Part shown: piece by piece, positions 6,604 to 15,471 of the stretch
Position numbering within the stretch: position 1 is the first letter of the stretch
Layout of the letters: the number at the start of each line of letters is the position of its first letter
Assembly: GCA_030765805.1 (NCBI GenBank)
Contig: JAVCDH010000101.1
Span: forward strand, 1 to 60,157
Length of the DNA stretch: 60,157 nucleotides
Reading direction: 5' to 3'
Origin: Candidatus Euphemobacter frigidus
Lineage (GTDB): Bacteria; Auribacterota; Erginobacteria; Erginobacterales; Erginobacteraceae
The notes under the pieces: model-generated
The model's database searches: none
Told to the model about the DNA's origin: nothing
Seen by the model: only the letters and a program-made list of their open reading frames with translations
Made by a program: the position numbers and the translations under genes

Positions 6604-9600
6604 GAGGAAGAAGATATTTATTATTCACGGCAAGGGAGTCAACCGGGGGATCGGTAAGGAAGGCGGAGGCGATCTTGATACCGTCTCCTCCAGCGCCTTC
6701 TATATGGTCTGGGCGAAGAACGCTCTGAAAGAAGAACTGGGGCGGGAACCGGTCTACGGAGAGGATTTTGAGGTTGACTTTATTAATTATTCCGAAGGGG
6801 TGAGCCACCTGGCGGTTCATTCCGGCTGCGACATCTATCTGCCGGACTTTCCCATTGACGCGCTCACCACCAGGATGAAGATGCTGGTGATGGAGGAGGA
6901 AGAGTCGGTCGGTCTTATCAACCGGTTCACCCGGGAGATCAACGAGTTCAAACTCTGGATCATCCGGAATGCCGATAAGGTTAGCGAAGACCTGAAGGGT
7001 ATCTTCAACGCCACCTTCAAGCAGATCCCCAAGGTGCTGGAACACCAGGAGAAGGCCGCGTTACTGACCGCGCTGAACATTTTGGAAGTAATACGCCACG
7101 TGACTGAACTGGAGGTGCTGGACCGGGAGGAAGATGAATCGGTTAGTCCGGAGTTCCTGGCCGGTTACATGAAGGGGGTGGTCGCCAACCTGACCGGGAA
7201 CAAACTGAAGGATCTGAAGAAGTCCCTTAAAGCCGCGCTGAATGATACCAACAAGGAGAAGATGATCGATAAGCTGGTCAAGAAGGGGGGTGAGCGCGAG
7301 AATATCATTGCCTTTGATAAAGCGATGAAACGGGACATGTCCACCAACGGCCGGGTTAACTATACCGACGAGTTGATCATTGTGATGGTGGAGATGATCG
7401 CCTACCTGATCCGGGGTCTGAAGCAGCTCAGGGATCTCCCCTGGGATGATAAGTTGCGAGAGTCATATTCGTTGATCCTGTCCGGGATCGGGGGAGATCT
7501 GAAACGGCACCTGCGGGTGATGATGGCCCTGGGCGGCGCCCTGCCCGCCGACTCCTCCGAAAAGGTGAAGGGGCTAATCGCCGGGATCGACGAAGCCTGC
7601 AACAGAACCATCGAGATTATCTCCGGGATCGAAGGTTACGTTCCCGGCGCCGCGGCGGAGGAGAAGGATTATCCGATCCGGATCATGCTGACCGAGGAGG
7701 CAACCGGAAAGGCCGTCCCCGGGATCGAGATCGTGGTGAAACGTCTGGAGGGGTCCGGTTCGTTTATCCTGCCCGACGGGTCCAGCAGTTCGGATGAGAC
7801 GGTTATTGTTTCGACCGACGAACGGGGGACGGCGACCCTGAAATATCAGCCCGCTGCCCCGGATGAGCGGTACCGTTTCTCCGCCACCTTCGACAATCTT
7901 CAGGAAGTATTTCTCCCTTCGGACGTTCCGCCGCCCGATTCGACCCTGGCGGAGACATTCGACGAAATTGGCTCGGAGATGGCCGAAGAGGAGTTCGACG
8001 AAAAAGAACCCGAAGAAGACTCGGGGGTTGACCGGGCGCTGAAGGTCACCCTGACCGTTATCGAGCGGCAATTCCGGAAACTGCGTGAAAATGATGTCAT
8101 CTTCACCAGTCTCGATGACCACCACCCCTATACCCAGGAGATCTTCGATCTTTTAAAGAGATTGGAGGGAGAAGGAATCATCAAGCATATCCAGATTCAG
8201 AGCCTTCCCCGCGGCCAGGAACTCCCGATCGAGGAGCAGACCTGCGGTTCGGCTCTGGTTTATAAGGATCGAATTGAGGGAAAGCCCTGGGACAATCCGG
8301 GGCTGGCCGAACTGCGGCGGATCGCGATCCTCCAGGATCTTCATATTGAGTTAGAGCCGCTGGCCCTCGAACTCTCCAAGCTGATCGGATCCAAGTTCAG
8401 CAAAGTGGAGATGGCCACCGGTCTGGCGGAGGGGATCAAGGACTACGACAGCATGCGGAATATCATGCAGTCCACCGGCTGGGATAAGAAAGTAGAGGAG
8501 TATGAAGCGGGGTTGGAGAAGGTCCTGCCCCGGACCGAACAGATTCTGGGGAGGATCGACTTCCATAAGCCGGATAATGAAGACGCCAAAGTCCGGATCA
8601 TGGCGGCGATCTCACCGTTCTGCGACGCGAAGAAAGGGGAGACCCAGATTAACGTCGCCTCCGCGATCGGGTACTGGATGGGGAAGAAGGGATATCCCGC
8701 CGACTATATCTTCTACTGCTACGGCTCCCATCTGATGACCACCCGGAAGCCCAACGAGGAGGAGACCTCGCTCAACCTGAGCACGGTCTGCCAGGCGATG
8801 GGGACCAAGGCCGACGGCGGCCACTCCGGCGCCGCCACCTGTAAACCCGCCTCCAATCCCAACTTCCCCACCGAACGGCTCGATAAGGTGCGGGATACCA
8901 ACTTCCTGGAGTACCTCGAGTACCTGGGGAAGGTGGTGGCGGACTTCTCGGGTCTGAAGTATGAGGGTGTCTCCGAGGTACCCGTGGAGGAGTACACCGG
9001 GCCGATCGAGCAGGCGCTCAAGCATGTAGCTGAGAATACTTTCGAGATTAATCTGGAGAAGAAGGATAATCCCGACGACAAGATCCGGGTGCTCTTTACC
9101 CGGGCGCCGAAGGTGAACAAGAAGGCGGGCGATGAGAAGCCGTCGTTTCTCCAGGTGGTCAACTACCTGAAACGGACTCAGGAGTTTGACTACCTCGTCT
9201 TTTCACAGGGAATGATGTACCGGGTGGTCCTCTGTAACACTGGCGATCCTCAAAAACGGCTCGACCTGCCCGCCCTGGCCCGGCTCATCGGGTGGAGCGA
9301 AGACGGCGGGAACGACGTCCTGGCGGTGGCCGATATCAAGAAGAACCCGAAGGTCAAGAAGCGCCTCCGTAAGCTCTTAGGGCCCCACCTGGTCCAGCTT
9401 GCCTCCATGATCGCCGCTTTCATCGAGGAGGGGAGCGACTACCGGGTTAGCTCGGTCAGGCCGATCTTCTTTGATGGGGTCGAGGAGCGGGCGACCGAGG
9501 TCTGTAAGCGAATGGACGCCGATACTTACGTGATTGATCTTGCTTCCCAGGGAGGAGAAGGGAAAGAGCCAAAGCTCCGGCTGGTGGCCACTCTCTCCCC

Positions 9601-9979
9601 ATCAATCGTGCGCGAGAAAGGGGAGTTCGAGCCCTCTCTCCCGCTTACGGCGGACCATTTCAAAAACCTCAACCCCGACTACCTGATCTATAGTGAGCAT
9701 GAGTTGAGCTTCCCGCGCACGGATCAGATCATGGTATTGATGAGGGCAGAAGATTCTTCCGGATCCATCAACTGCTCGGAAGCGGTGGCGGCCGGGGCCG
9801 GCAAGATGTTTCTCGGAGATGATAAGATTGCGGAGTGTATGCCCAAGTTTATAAAGGGTACTCCGGTCAAGAAGCTCGCGCCCAATAGCTACCGCGAGTA
9901 CCTGGAGTTTATCATCCCGAAGATGGCGGAGGCGGTGGGTTACACGGTTGATAGCTTCCGGGCATTGAGTGAGATATAG
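6602..9979 (+). CDS. Giant multidomain protein, probable interrupted DHH/DHHA1 phosphoesterase
   Basis: An 1125-residue cytosolic protein with no signal peptide and no assigned family by eye. The N-terminus (KKIFIIHGKG, then GGGDLDTVSSSAF at 22-34) resembles DHH motif I. Residues about 100-345 are helical. Residues 355-440 form a beta-rich, Ig-like or carboxypeptidase-regulatory-like domain, followed by an acidic linker at 447-475. A DHH motif follows (SLDDHHP, 503-509), then QTCGSALVYK and a possible motif IV aspartate at 579 (ILQDL). Residues 739-745 read GGHSGAA, the DHHA1 signature, preceded by MTTRKP and SLNLSTV as in NrnA-like enzymes. Two further DHHA1-like repeats (827-945 and 990-1110) lack the GGH. 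Known DHH/DHHA1 enzymes cleave oligonucleotides, cyclic dinucleotides or pyrophosphate; the substrate here is unknown. The domain reading is inference. Confidence 0.9.
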   Translation: MRKKIFIIHGKGVNRGIGKEGGGDLDTVSSSAFYMVWAKNALKEELGREPVYGEDFEVDFINYSEGVSHLAVHSGCDIYLPDFPIDALTTRMKMLVMEEEESVGLINRFTREINEFKLWIIRNADKVSEDLKGIFNATFKQIPKVLEHQEKAALLTALNILEVIRHVTELEVLDREEDESVSPEFLAGYMKGVVANLTGNKLKDLKKSLKAALNDTNKEKMIDKLVKKGGERENIIAFDKAMKRDMSTNGRVNYTDELIIVMVEMIAYLIRGLKQLRDLPWDDKLRESYSLILSGIGGDLKRHLRVMMALGGALPADSSEKVKGLIAGIDEACNRTIEIISGIEGYVPGAAAEEKDYPIRIMLTEEATGKAVPGIEIVVKRLEGSGSFILPDGSSSSDETVIVSTDERGTATLKYQPAAPDERYRFSATFDNLQEVFLPSDVPPPDSTLAETFDEIGSEMAEEEFDEKEPEEDSGVDRALKVTLTVIERQFRKLRENDVIFTSLDDHHPYTQEIFDLLKRLEGEGIIKHIQIQSLPRGQELPIEEQTCGSALVYKDRIEGKPWDNPGLAELRRIAILQDLHIELEPLALELSKLIGSKFSKVEMATGLAEGIKDYDSMRNIMQSTGWDKKVEEYEAGLEKVLPRTEQILGRIDFHKPDNEDAKVRIMAAISPFCDAKKGETQINVASAIGYWMGKKGYPADYIFYCYGSHLMTTRKPNEEETSLNLSTVCQAMGTKADGGHSGAATCKPASNPNFPTERLDKVRDTNFLEYLEYLGKVVADFSGLKYEGVSEVPVEEYTGPIEQALKHVAENTFEINLEKKDNPDDKIRVLFTRAPKVNKKAGDEKPSFLQVVNYLKRTQEFDYLVFSQGMMYRVVLCNTGDPQKRLDLPALARLIGWSEDGGNDVLAVADIKKNPKVKKRLRKLLGPHLVQLASMIAAFIEEGSDYRVSSVRPIFFDGVEERATEVCKRMDADTYVIDLASQGGEGKEPKLRLVATLSPSIVREKGEFEPSLPLTADHFKNLNPDYLIYSEHELSFPRTDQIMVLMRAEDSSGSINCSEAVAAGAGKMFLGDDKIAECMPKFIKGTPVKKLAPNSYREYLEFIIPKMAEAVGYTVDSFRALSEI

Positions 9980-10002
9980 AATTTTTACTGCGTAAAAATT
10001 CT
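9978..10002 (+). repeat. AT-rich palindromic element, instance 5
   Basis: AGAATTTTTAC (9978-9988) pairs perfectly with GTAAAAATTCT (9992-10002) over a 3-base loop. It includes the last bases of the preceding stop codon and ends 15 bases before the next ATG. It could also act as a weak terminator. Confidence 0.65.
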
Positions 10003-10017
10003 AACAAGAGAGTATCC

Positions 10018-11868
10018 ATGAGAAGAATATGGTATGCGGGGGAGTTCTCCCTCGTCTTTATCCTTATCTGCATCTTCTTCCTTTCCTGCGGGAAACAGAA
10101 ACAGGAGACCGGGCAGGAGTATCTCCGTCTCATGCCCGCGGATACCTTTCTCTATCTGGGGTTTAAGGACTGGAAAGTTCTGCGGGATGAGACCGGCGCC
10201 TTTGATTTTATCAGGACCGCCCGGCGCCTCAAGATCGGCCCCCGGATAAGAAAGATGCTGGCGGCGAAGAGCGATATCCCCGCCCCGGCGCGGAGGGCGG
10301 CTAAACGGCTGGAAGCATTGAGAACCCGGATCAGCCTCTGGGACCTGCTCGGCGGTGAGATCGCCCTGGGCGCCTTTCCCGGTGAGGAGAAGGAGGCGCC
10401 GGTTCTGGCCCTGCTCTGCCGTCTTCCCGCAAAGAAAGCCCAACTCTATACCGATTATTTCCGGGAATTGGTCTCCGTGGCCGGCTTCAGCCCGGAGGAG
10501 CTCAATGAGAGTGAGACTGATTATCTCGGCGAGACACTCACCTCCTTCTCTCTTCCTGAAATTCCGGGCCGGATCACCTGGTGCCGGGCGGGCGATATCT
10601 TCATTCTTTCCTCGGCGATCGAAGGGGCCCGGGCTATCCTCTCCCGGCTGAAGGGGGAGGGAGGGGGGGCGACCCTGGCGGACGAACCGGCGTTTCGGAA
10701 GAGTTTCGAGGAACTTAACCCGGCGGCAAAAGGGGTCTATTATCTTAAGGTCAAGGCGCTCACCGGATTTGTGGAGGAGGCATTAGAAGAGAACTATGCA
10801 AAAGCGATTCCTCCGGCGTTATCCGAGCCGGGAGATATAACCGAGGCGCGTTATTATCTGAGGGGGTTGATGAGGGCGGTTAATACGATCGAGACAATAG
10901 CGGGGACCTCTGACCTGACTCCGGAAGGATACCGGGAGGAGTCTCGTCTCTATCTGAACGAAGAAAACGGCAGCCGGGCGGTCCTGGACCTGCTCCGGAC
11001 CGAAGCCCGGGATTGGGATGTACTTGATTATATCCCGGAGGGAGTGGCCGACCTCTCGGCCGGGTATCTCTCTCCGGAGAAACTCTACCGGCCTCTCCTC
11101 GATTTTATTACCGGGGACCCGGTTCGGGGAAAGAAATTATCGATTCTCTGGAAGGAGTTTCAGAAGAACGCGGATCTCGATCCGGAGAAAGACCTCTTCT
11201 CATGGATGGGTGATGAGTATGCCGTTTCTACGGTCTCTCTCTCCCGGTCGTTCTTCGAGCCGGGGAGCTTCGCCCTTTTCTGGAAGGTGACATCCAGGAA
11301 AGATCTGGACATTTTTCTGGACAAGCTCCTCTCCCTGGGGATGAAAAGGTCGTTGAATATCGTCATGGAAGAGTACGGTGGTTGTACGATGAGGACCGTC
11401 TATCTCCCGGTCCCGTTATCTCCGTTTAATCCGACGATCGGGCAGGTGGGCGAGTACCTGGTACTGGCCAGTCGGAGAGACACCTTTGAGAATATCGTGG
11501 ACACCTTTCTAAAAGATAAGAAGAGCGTCAGGCAGAACCCGGACTTCATCCGGATGCGGAAACGAATCGGCAACCGGGGGACCGGCATAGATTTCAGTCG
11601 TCTGGAGGATAAGATCGAATCGGCGGTTACGTTTATCAGGAGCTCATCATCAATGATGGGGATGTTGATGGCAACGGTTTCATCTCCGGATGAGGAGATG
11701 GTACCGCCCACCTCTCCTGATCCTCAGGAAGTCATCGCCCTTCTGAACGACATTACGAAAGTGATGGAAGACTGGAAGGTCTTTAAATTCCGGGGAGAGG
11801 TCAGCCGGTACCGGGAGGGGTGTATCGAGGTCAACGACTTTGTGAAAATTGGCGAGGAGAAAAAATGA
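10018..11868 (+). CDS. Exported lipoprotein, DUF3352-like
   Basis: A 616-residue protein with a lipoprotein signal peptide (hydrophobic core, then FLSC). The mature part opens with EYLRLMPADTFLYLGFKDW, the usual opening of DUF3352-like proteins. Repeating alpha/beta segments follow, with lines such as GRITWCRAGDIFILSS and VGEYLVLASRRDTFENI that look like related halves. The family has no known activity; it is envelope-exposed by signal. The gene follows the 1125-residue protein with a 38-base gap, and its stop overlaps the next start (ATGA). That makes an operon of this gene with 11865 likely and one including 6602 possible. Confidence 0.85.
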   Translation: MRRIWYAGEFSLVFILICIFFLSCGKQKQETGQEYLRLMPADTFLYLGFKDWKVLRDETGAFDFIRTARRLKIGPRIRKMLAAKSDIPAPARRAAKRLEALRTRISLWDLLGGEIALGAFPGEEKEAPVLALLCRLPAKKAQLYTDYFRELVSVAGFSPEELNESETDYLGETLTSFSLPEIPGRITWCRAGDIFILSSAIEGARAILSRLKGEGGGATLADEPAFRKSFEELNPAAKGVYYLKVKALTGFVEEALEENYAKAIPPALSEPGDITEARYYLRGLMRAVNTIETIAGTSDLTPEGYREESRLYLNEENGSRAVLDLLRTEARDWDVLDYIPEGVADLSAGYLSPEKLYRPLLDFITGDPVRGKKLSILWKEFQKNADLDPEKDLFSWMGDEYAVSTVSLSRSFFEPGSFALFWKVTSRKDLDIFLDKLLSLGMKRSLNIVMEEYGGCTMRTVYLPVPLSPFNPTIGQVGEYLVLASRRDTFENIVDTFLKDKKSVRQNPDFIRMRKRIGNRGTGIDFSRLEDKIESAVTFIRSSSSMMGMLMATVSSPDEEMVPPTSPDPQEVIALLNDITKVMEDWKVFKFRGEVSRYREGCIEVNDFVKIGEEKK

Positions 11869-12488
11869 AAAAGTGTTTATCGGTATCAGTCCTGGTCTTT
11901 TTTCTCTGCCTGCCCGGGCTCGGGGCGGAAGATGTGGAGCCGGTGGATTCGTCGGTGACGATCGGAGGAGAGCTCTGGGGGCGTTATCTACACCTCGATC
12001 TCAATCATTGGAAGGATGCCGCCGGGGAGCCGCTTCCCAAGCAGGATCTCTTCTATTACGGGGGTAAAGTAGTGGTCTGTGGACCTCTGGCGGATAGAAC
12101 TCTCCGCTGGCGGTTCGGGGGTTGCCTGGGCGCGGCCGGCAACAATGATTACGACATCGATGAGGTACACCTGGGGATGCTTACCGGGGGGCTTACTTCC
12201 GGGCTGAGCTGGCGCCCGGGGACGGTCGGCCTCAGTCTCGATCTCAGCGCCGGCGGCAGCACCATTACCACTGAGATAAAACGGGCCGAAGAGGAGCGGG
12301 ACTGGGATCTGTACGAGAGGCGAGACGTGGCCCTCTTCTACTGGGAGCCGCTGTTGAGTCTCGATATCCAGGTCTTTGATATCTGCGTTCTCCGTCTCCA
12401 GGGTGGGTACACGTTCCTCTACGGGAAGGGAAAAGAGGTGGGAGGGGTTACCGGCGGTATCGCCTGCGACCTGGGGCGGTGGATTTAA
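11865..12488 (+). CDS. Exported beta-rich protein of unknown function
   Basis: A 207-residue protein starting with a clear Sec signal peptide (MKKCLSVSVLVFFLCLPGLG, cleavage near GAE). The remainder alternates short hydrophobic and glycine-rich strands (TIGGELWGRYLHLDL, LSWRPGTVGLSLDLSAG), as expected for a small outer-membrane barrel. The C-terminus GRWI is not the usual aromatic terminal residue. The start is at the ATGA overlap with the preceding lipoprotein, giving translational coupling; an earlier in-frame start inside that gene is not needed. The two products probably act together in the envelope (inference). Confidence 0.75.
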   Translation: MKKCLSVSVLVFFLCLPGLGAEDVEPVDSSVTIGGELWGRYLHLDLNHWKDAAGEPLPKQDLFYYGGKVVVCGPLADRTLRWRFGGCLGAAGNNDYDIDEVHLGMLTGGLTSGLSWRPGTVGLSLDLSAGGSTITTEIKRAEEERDWDLYERRDVALFYWEPLLSLDIQVFDICVLRLQGGYTFLYGKGKEVGGVTGGIACDLGRWI

Positions 12489-12510
12489 TTCACCTCCCCA
12501 GCGCATTTTT

Positions 12511-12592
12511 AGACAGGATTAACAGGATTAACTTCAGACAGGATTAACAGGATTAACTTCAGACAGGATTAACTTTAGACAGGATTAACAGG
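12511..12592. repeat. Tandem ACAGGATTAAC repeats
   Basis: Imperfect tandem copies of AGACAGGATTAACAGGATTAAC separated by TTC or TTT. Partial copies of the same word recur at 46997-47023 and near 21745. The stretch is non-coding. Confidence 0.8.
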
Positions 12593-12627
12593 GTTTTGTA
12601 TTTACTTCACGGTAACCATGAAATAAA

Positions 12628-12690
12628 GTAATCGGTAATCGGTAATCGGTAATCGGTAATCGGTAATCAGTCACCAGTCACCAGTCACCA
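12628..12690. repeat. Heptamer tandem repeats upstream of lepA
   Basis: About six copies of the 7-base unit GTAATCG run into three copies of CAGTCAC. Related 7-base words occur in many other spacers of this window. Confidence 0.85.
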
Positions 12691-12721
12691 CGAACCTGAC
12701 TCCGGCATCTTCCCCGCCTCG

Positions 12722-12727
12722 TATAAT
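12722..12727 (+). promoter_or_regulatory. Probable -10 element of lepA
   Basis: A perfect TATAAT lies 25 bases before the lepA ATG. No convincing -35 box is visible at 17-18 bases. Confidence 0.35.
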
Positions 12728-12752
12728 TTATTCGCCCAATCTCCCCTTTTAA

Positions 12753-14546
12753 ATGGAAGCCATTATCAGAAATTTTTGCATTATCGCTCATATCGATCAC
12801 GGTAAATCCACCCTGGCCGATCGATTTTTAGAGATCACCAAGACGATCAAGCCCCGCGATTTCCGGGACCAGATGCTTGATGACATGGATCTGGAGCGGG
12901 AGCGGGGGATCACGATCAAGTCACATCCGGTCCAGATGAGATATCGGACCAGAGAAGGGAGGGACTGCGTCCTCCATCTCATCGATACCCCCGGCCACGT
13001 TGATTTTTCCTACGAGGTCTCCCGGAGCCTCTCCGCCTGTGAGGGAGCTATCCTTCTTATTGACGCCGCCCAGGGGGTCCAGGCCCAGACAGTGGCCAAT
13101 TTTTACCTGGCCCTTGAGGAGGGGCTGGAGATTATTCCCGTCCTCAATAAGATCGATCTACCCAATGCCGATCCGGACCGGTGCCTCCGCCAGTTGCGAG
13201 ACCTGGCCGGATTTACCGGGGAAGAGGTCTTTCAGATCAGTGCCAAGAAAGGTGACGGGGTGGAAGATCTTCTGGAGAAGGTCATCGAGCGGGTCCCACC
13301 ACCGTCCGGCGCCGGCGATCAGCCGCTCCAGGCATTGATCTTCGATTCCATCTATAATCCTTTTCGGGGAGTGATTGTGTACGTCCGTCTCTTTGGAGGA
13401 AGCCTCTCCCCGGGGGATAAGGTTCTGCTTATGAACAGTGAGCGGGAGTACGAAGTTCAGGAGGTCGGGATCTTCCGGCCCGGAATGGAGGCGCGGGAGG
13501 AACTTTCCGCCGGCGAGGTAGGGTATATCATCGCGAATATTAAGGAGCCCTCCAAGGTGATGATCGGCGATACCCTGACCTCCGCGGTCCGTCCCTGTCC
13601 GGCCCCCCTCCCCGGCTTCAAGGAACTGCGTCCGCTGGTCTTCAGCGGGCTCTATCCGGTCAACAGCGCTGATTACGAAGATATGAAGACAGCTCTGGTG
13701 AAGCTCCGTCTTAACGATCCTTCATTTGTCTATCAGCCGGAGAACTCGCAGGCCCTGGGATTTGGTTTCCGCTGCGGCTTTTTAGGGCTCCTGCATATGG
13801 ATATCATCAACGAGCGTCTCCAGCGGGAGTACGACATCAACCTGGTGATGACCATCCCCAGTGTTGTCTATCAGATCAGCACTACCGACGGACGGGAGTT
13901 GGCCCTGGATAATCCGGTTCTTCTGCCGGAACGGAACCGGATCGTTGAGGTGAAAGAGCCGTATATCCGGGCCTTCATCATTACTCCCAATGATTATATC
14001 GGTCAGATCATGCAGATTGTCCAGGAAAGAAGGGGGGAGTGCACGTCCACCGAGAGCCTGGGGCGGTTGAGTGTTATCCTGACTTTTGAAATCCCCCTCA
14101 ACGAGGTGGTAATTGATTTTTACGATCTGATCAAATCGGTGACGCACGGATACGGCTCTCTGGACTATGAACATATCGGCTATCGTCGAAGCAACCTGGT
14201 AAAGCTGGAGATTCTTCTCAATAAGGAGGTGGTGGACGCCTTCTCGAGCCTGGTACACCGGGAGAAGGCCCGGTCGAGAGGGTTGAAGATGGTGGAACGG
14301 TTGAAGGACGTGATCCCCCGTCATATGTTCAAGATTGCGGTCCAGGCATCAGCCGACGGCCAGATTATCGCCCGGGAAACGATCAAGCCGTTTCGGAAGG
14401 ATGTTACCGCCAAACTATACGGTGGAGACCGGACCCGGAAGGACAAGCTCTTGAAGAAACAGAAAGCGGGAAAGAAGAAGATGAAGATGGTGGGAAAGGT
14501 CCAGGTGCCTCAGAGAGCTTTTATTGAGGTTCTTAAGCTAGGTTAG
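12753..14546 (+). CDS. lepA: Elongation factor 4 (LepA), ribosomal back-translocase GTPase
   Basis: A 597-residue translational GTPase of the same length as known LepA. The P-loop AHIDHGKST is at residues 12-20, with RERGITIK in switch I, DTPGHVD, and NKIDLP for guanine recognition. The LepA-specific C-terminal domain ends VQVPQRAFIEVLKLG. It acts on stalled or mistranslocated ribosomes and may support initiation or ribosome assembly. It appears to be monocistronic: it follows a repeat-rich spacer and overlaps by 4 bases the 3' end of the convergent gene at 14543. Confidence 0.98.
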   Translation: MEAIIRNFCIIAHIDHGKSTLADRFLEITKTIKPRDFRDQMLDDMDLERERGITIKSHPVQMRYRTREGRDCVLHLIDTPGHVDFSYEVSRSLSACEGAILLIDAAQGVQAQTVANFYLALEEGLEIIPVLNKIDLPNADPDRCLRQLRDLAGFTGEEVFQISAKKGDGVEDLLEKVIERVPPPSGAGDQPLQALIFDSIYNPFRGVIVYVRLFGGSLSPGDKVLLMNSEREYEVQEVGIFRPGMEAREELSAGEVGYIIANIKEPSKVMIGDTLTSAVRPCPAPLPGFKELRPLVFSGLYPVNSADYEDMKTALVKLRLNDPSFVYQPENSQALGFGFRCGFLGLLHMDIINERLQREYDINLVMTIPSVVYQISTTDGRELALDNPVLLPERNRIVEVKEPYIRAFIITPNDYIGQIMQIVQERRGECTSTESLGRLSVILTFEIPLNEVVIDFYDLIKSVTHGYGSLDYEHIGYRRSNLVKLEILLNKEVVDAFSSLVHREKARSRGLKMVERLKDVIPRHMFKIAVQASADGQIIARETIKPFRKDVTAKLYGGDRTRKDKLLKKQKAGKKKMKMVGKVQVPQRAFIEVLKLG

Positions 14547-15379
14547 GGAATATGGGTTTTGGTTAATTTTTTCAATGTTTTCCAGACCTCTTCCGGAGTT
14601 GAACACTGCAAGAGTTTTTTCCGGTCCTCTGTCTTACTGAGCGACTCGATCAAACCGGCCAGGAGGTTGAGATAGAAGGCGCTGGCGGCGATCGGGATGA
14701 TGATAAAGAAAATTATTTTTGTGAGTTGATTTTTTGGGGCTCCAAATTTGATTCCCTTCTTCTTCAGGCCGAGGGCTACCGTCAGGGCGCCGGTGTCAAG
14801 ACCGCGGACATGAGGGAAAGCAAGGGAGTGCTCGATGGCGGTGCTGCAAATGGCTTCTCTCTTCAAGGCATGGTCGATCAATACCCGAGAATCATCGAAG
14901 TATAACTGATCCGCCATTAGCTTGGCCAGTTGGGTGATGGCGCTTTCTTTGTCGTCGTCCGGGAGATTGGGGATCATTAGTTTTTCCGAGGAGAATCGTT
15001 CAATCCCCAGATGGGGCAGATTCCGGTGAAGGGAGTCATCGCGCAGGTTTAACCGCCCTCCCCGATACGGATAGAGATAGCGGGCGCAGTTCGGGCAATG
15101 ATAGAGTTGATCCATATGCAGCAGTTCCGCGCAGAGGGAGGTCGGCAGATCGATCCCGCAGCCGTAACAGGTCTCGCCGACCACCGGGGCGATGGCGGGT
15201 GGCTCGTGATTCTGGAGTTCCTGGAAAAACTCCGCGGTTTCCGGGGGGAGTTCCTTGAGAAGAGCGGAGATGGCCGCCTCTAACTGCTCCAGGTTTTTTC
15301 CATTCCCGGAGATGATGTGTTCATCTCTGGCGAAGTAGAGTTCCTGAAGTTGGATGAGCCGGTTTAAAATTTCTTGCAC
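14543..15379 (-). CDS. Zinc-ribbon protein fused to a PTS EIIA (type 2) domain
   Basis: A 278-residue fusion. Residues 1-60 form a predicted helical hairpin. Residues 71-98 hold two CxxC pairs (C71/C74 and C95/C98), as in the C4-type zinc ribbon of CdsZ-like proteins. Residues 128-260 match the fructose/nitrogen EIIA fold, with SLAFPHVRG placing the phospho-accepting histidine at 190. The hydrophobic FFIIIPIAASAFYL near 225-237 is a normal EIIA strand. No HPr, EI or EIIB/C gene is nearby, so a regulatory rather than transport role is likely. The start is GTG at 15379, inside a palindromic element and without a clear ribosome site, so it is uncertain. Confidence 0.85.
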   Translation of the reverse strand: MQEILNRLIQLQELYFARDEHIISGNGKNLEQLEAAISALLKELPPETAEFFQELQNHEPPAIAPVVGETCYGCGIDLPTSLCAELLHMDQLYHCPNCARYLYPYRGGRLNLRDDSLHRNLPHLGIERFSSEKLMIPNLPDDDKESAITQLAKLMADQLYFDDSRVLIDHALKREAICSTAIEHSLAFPHVRGLDTGALTVALGLKKKGIKFGAPKNQLTKIIFFIIIPIAASAFYLNLLAGLIESLSKTEDRKKLLQCSTPEEVWKTLKKLTKTHIP

Positions 15380-15390
15380 GAAAATTTTTC
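15365..15390 (-). repeat. AT-rich palindromic element, instance 6
   Basis: AAAATTT (15366-15372) and AAAATTTTT (15381-15389) flank TTGCAC. The presumed GTG start of the zinc-ribbon/EIIA gene lies in the loop. Confidence 0.5.
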
Positions 15391-15471
15391 TCTGCTAAAA
15401 CTTGTTTTTAGAATTTTAGAGTTGTTAAGTTCAGAATAGGTTAAAGAGGTGGAGAATATCAAGGATTTAAA

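Noticed and set aside
7574..8125. Minus-strand frame inside the 1125-residue gene
   Set aside because: Composition is Arg/Gly/Pro-rich shadow sequence; the plus strand reads through 1125 codons with a promoter and ribosome site.
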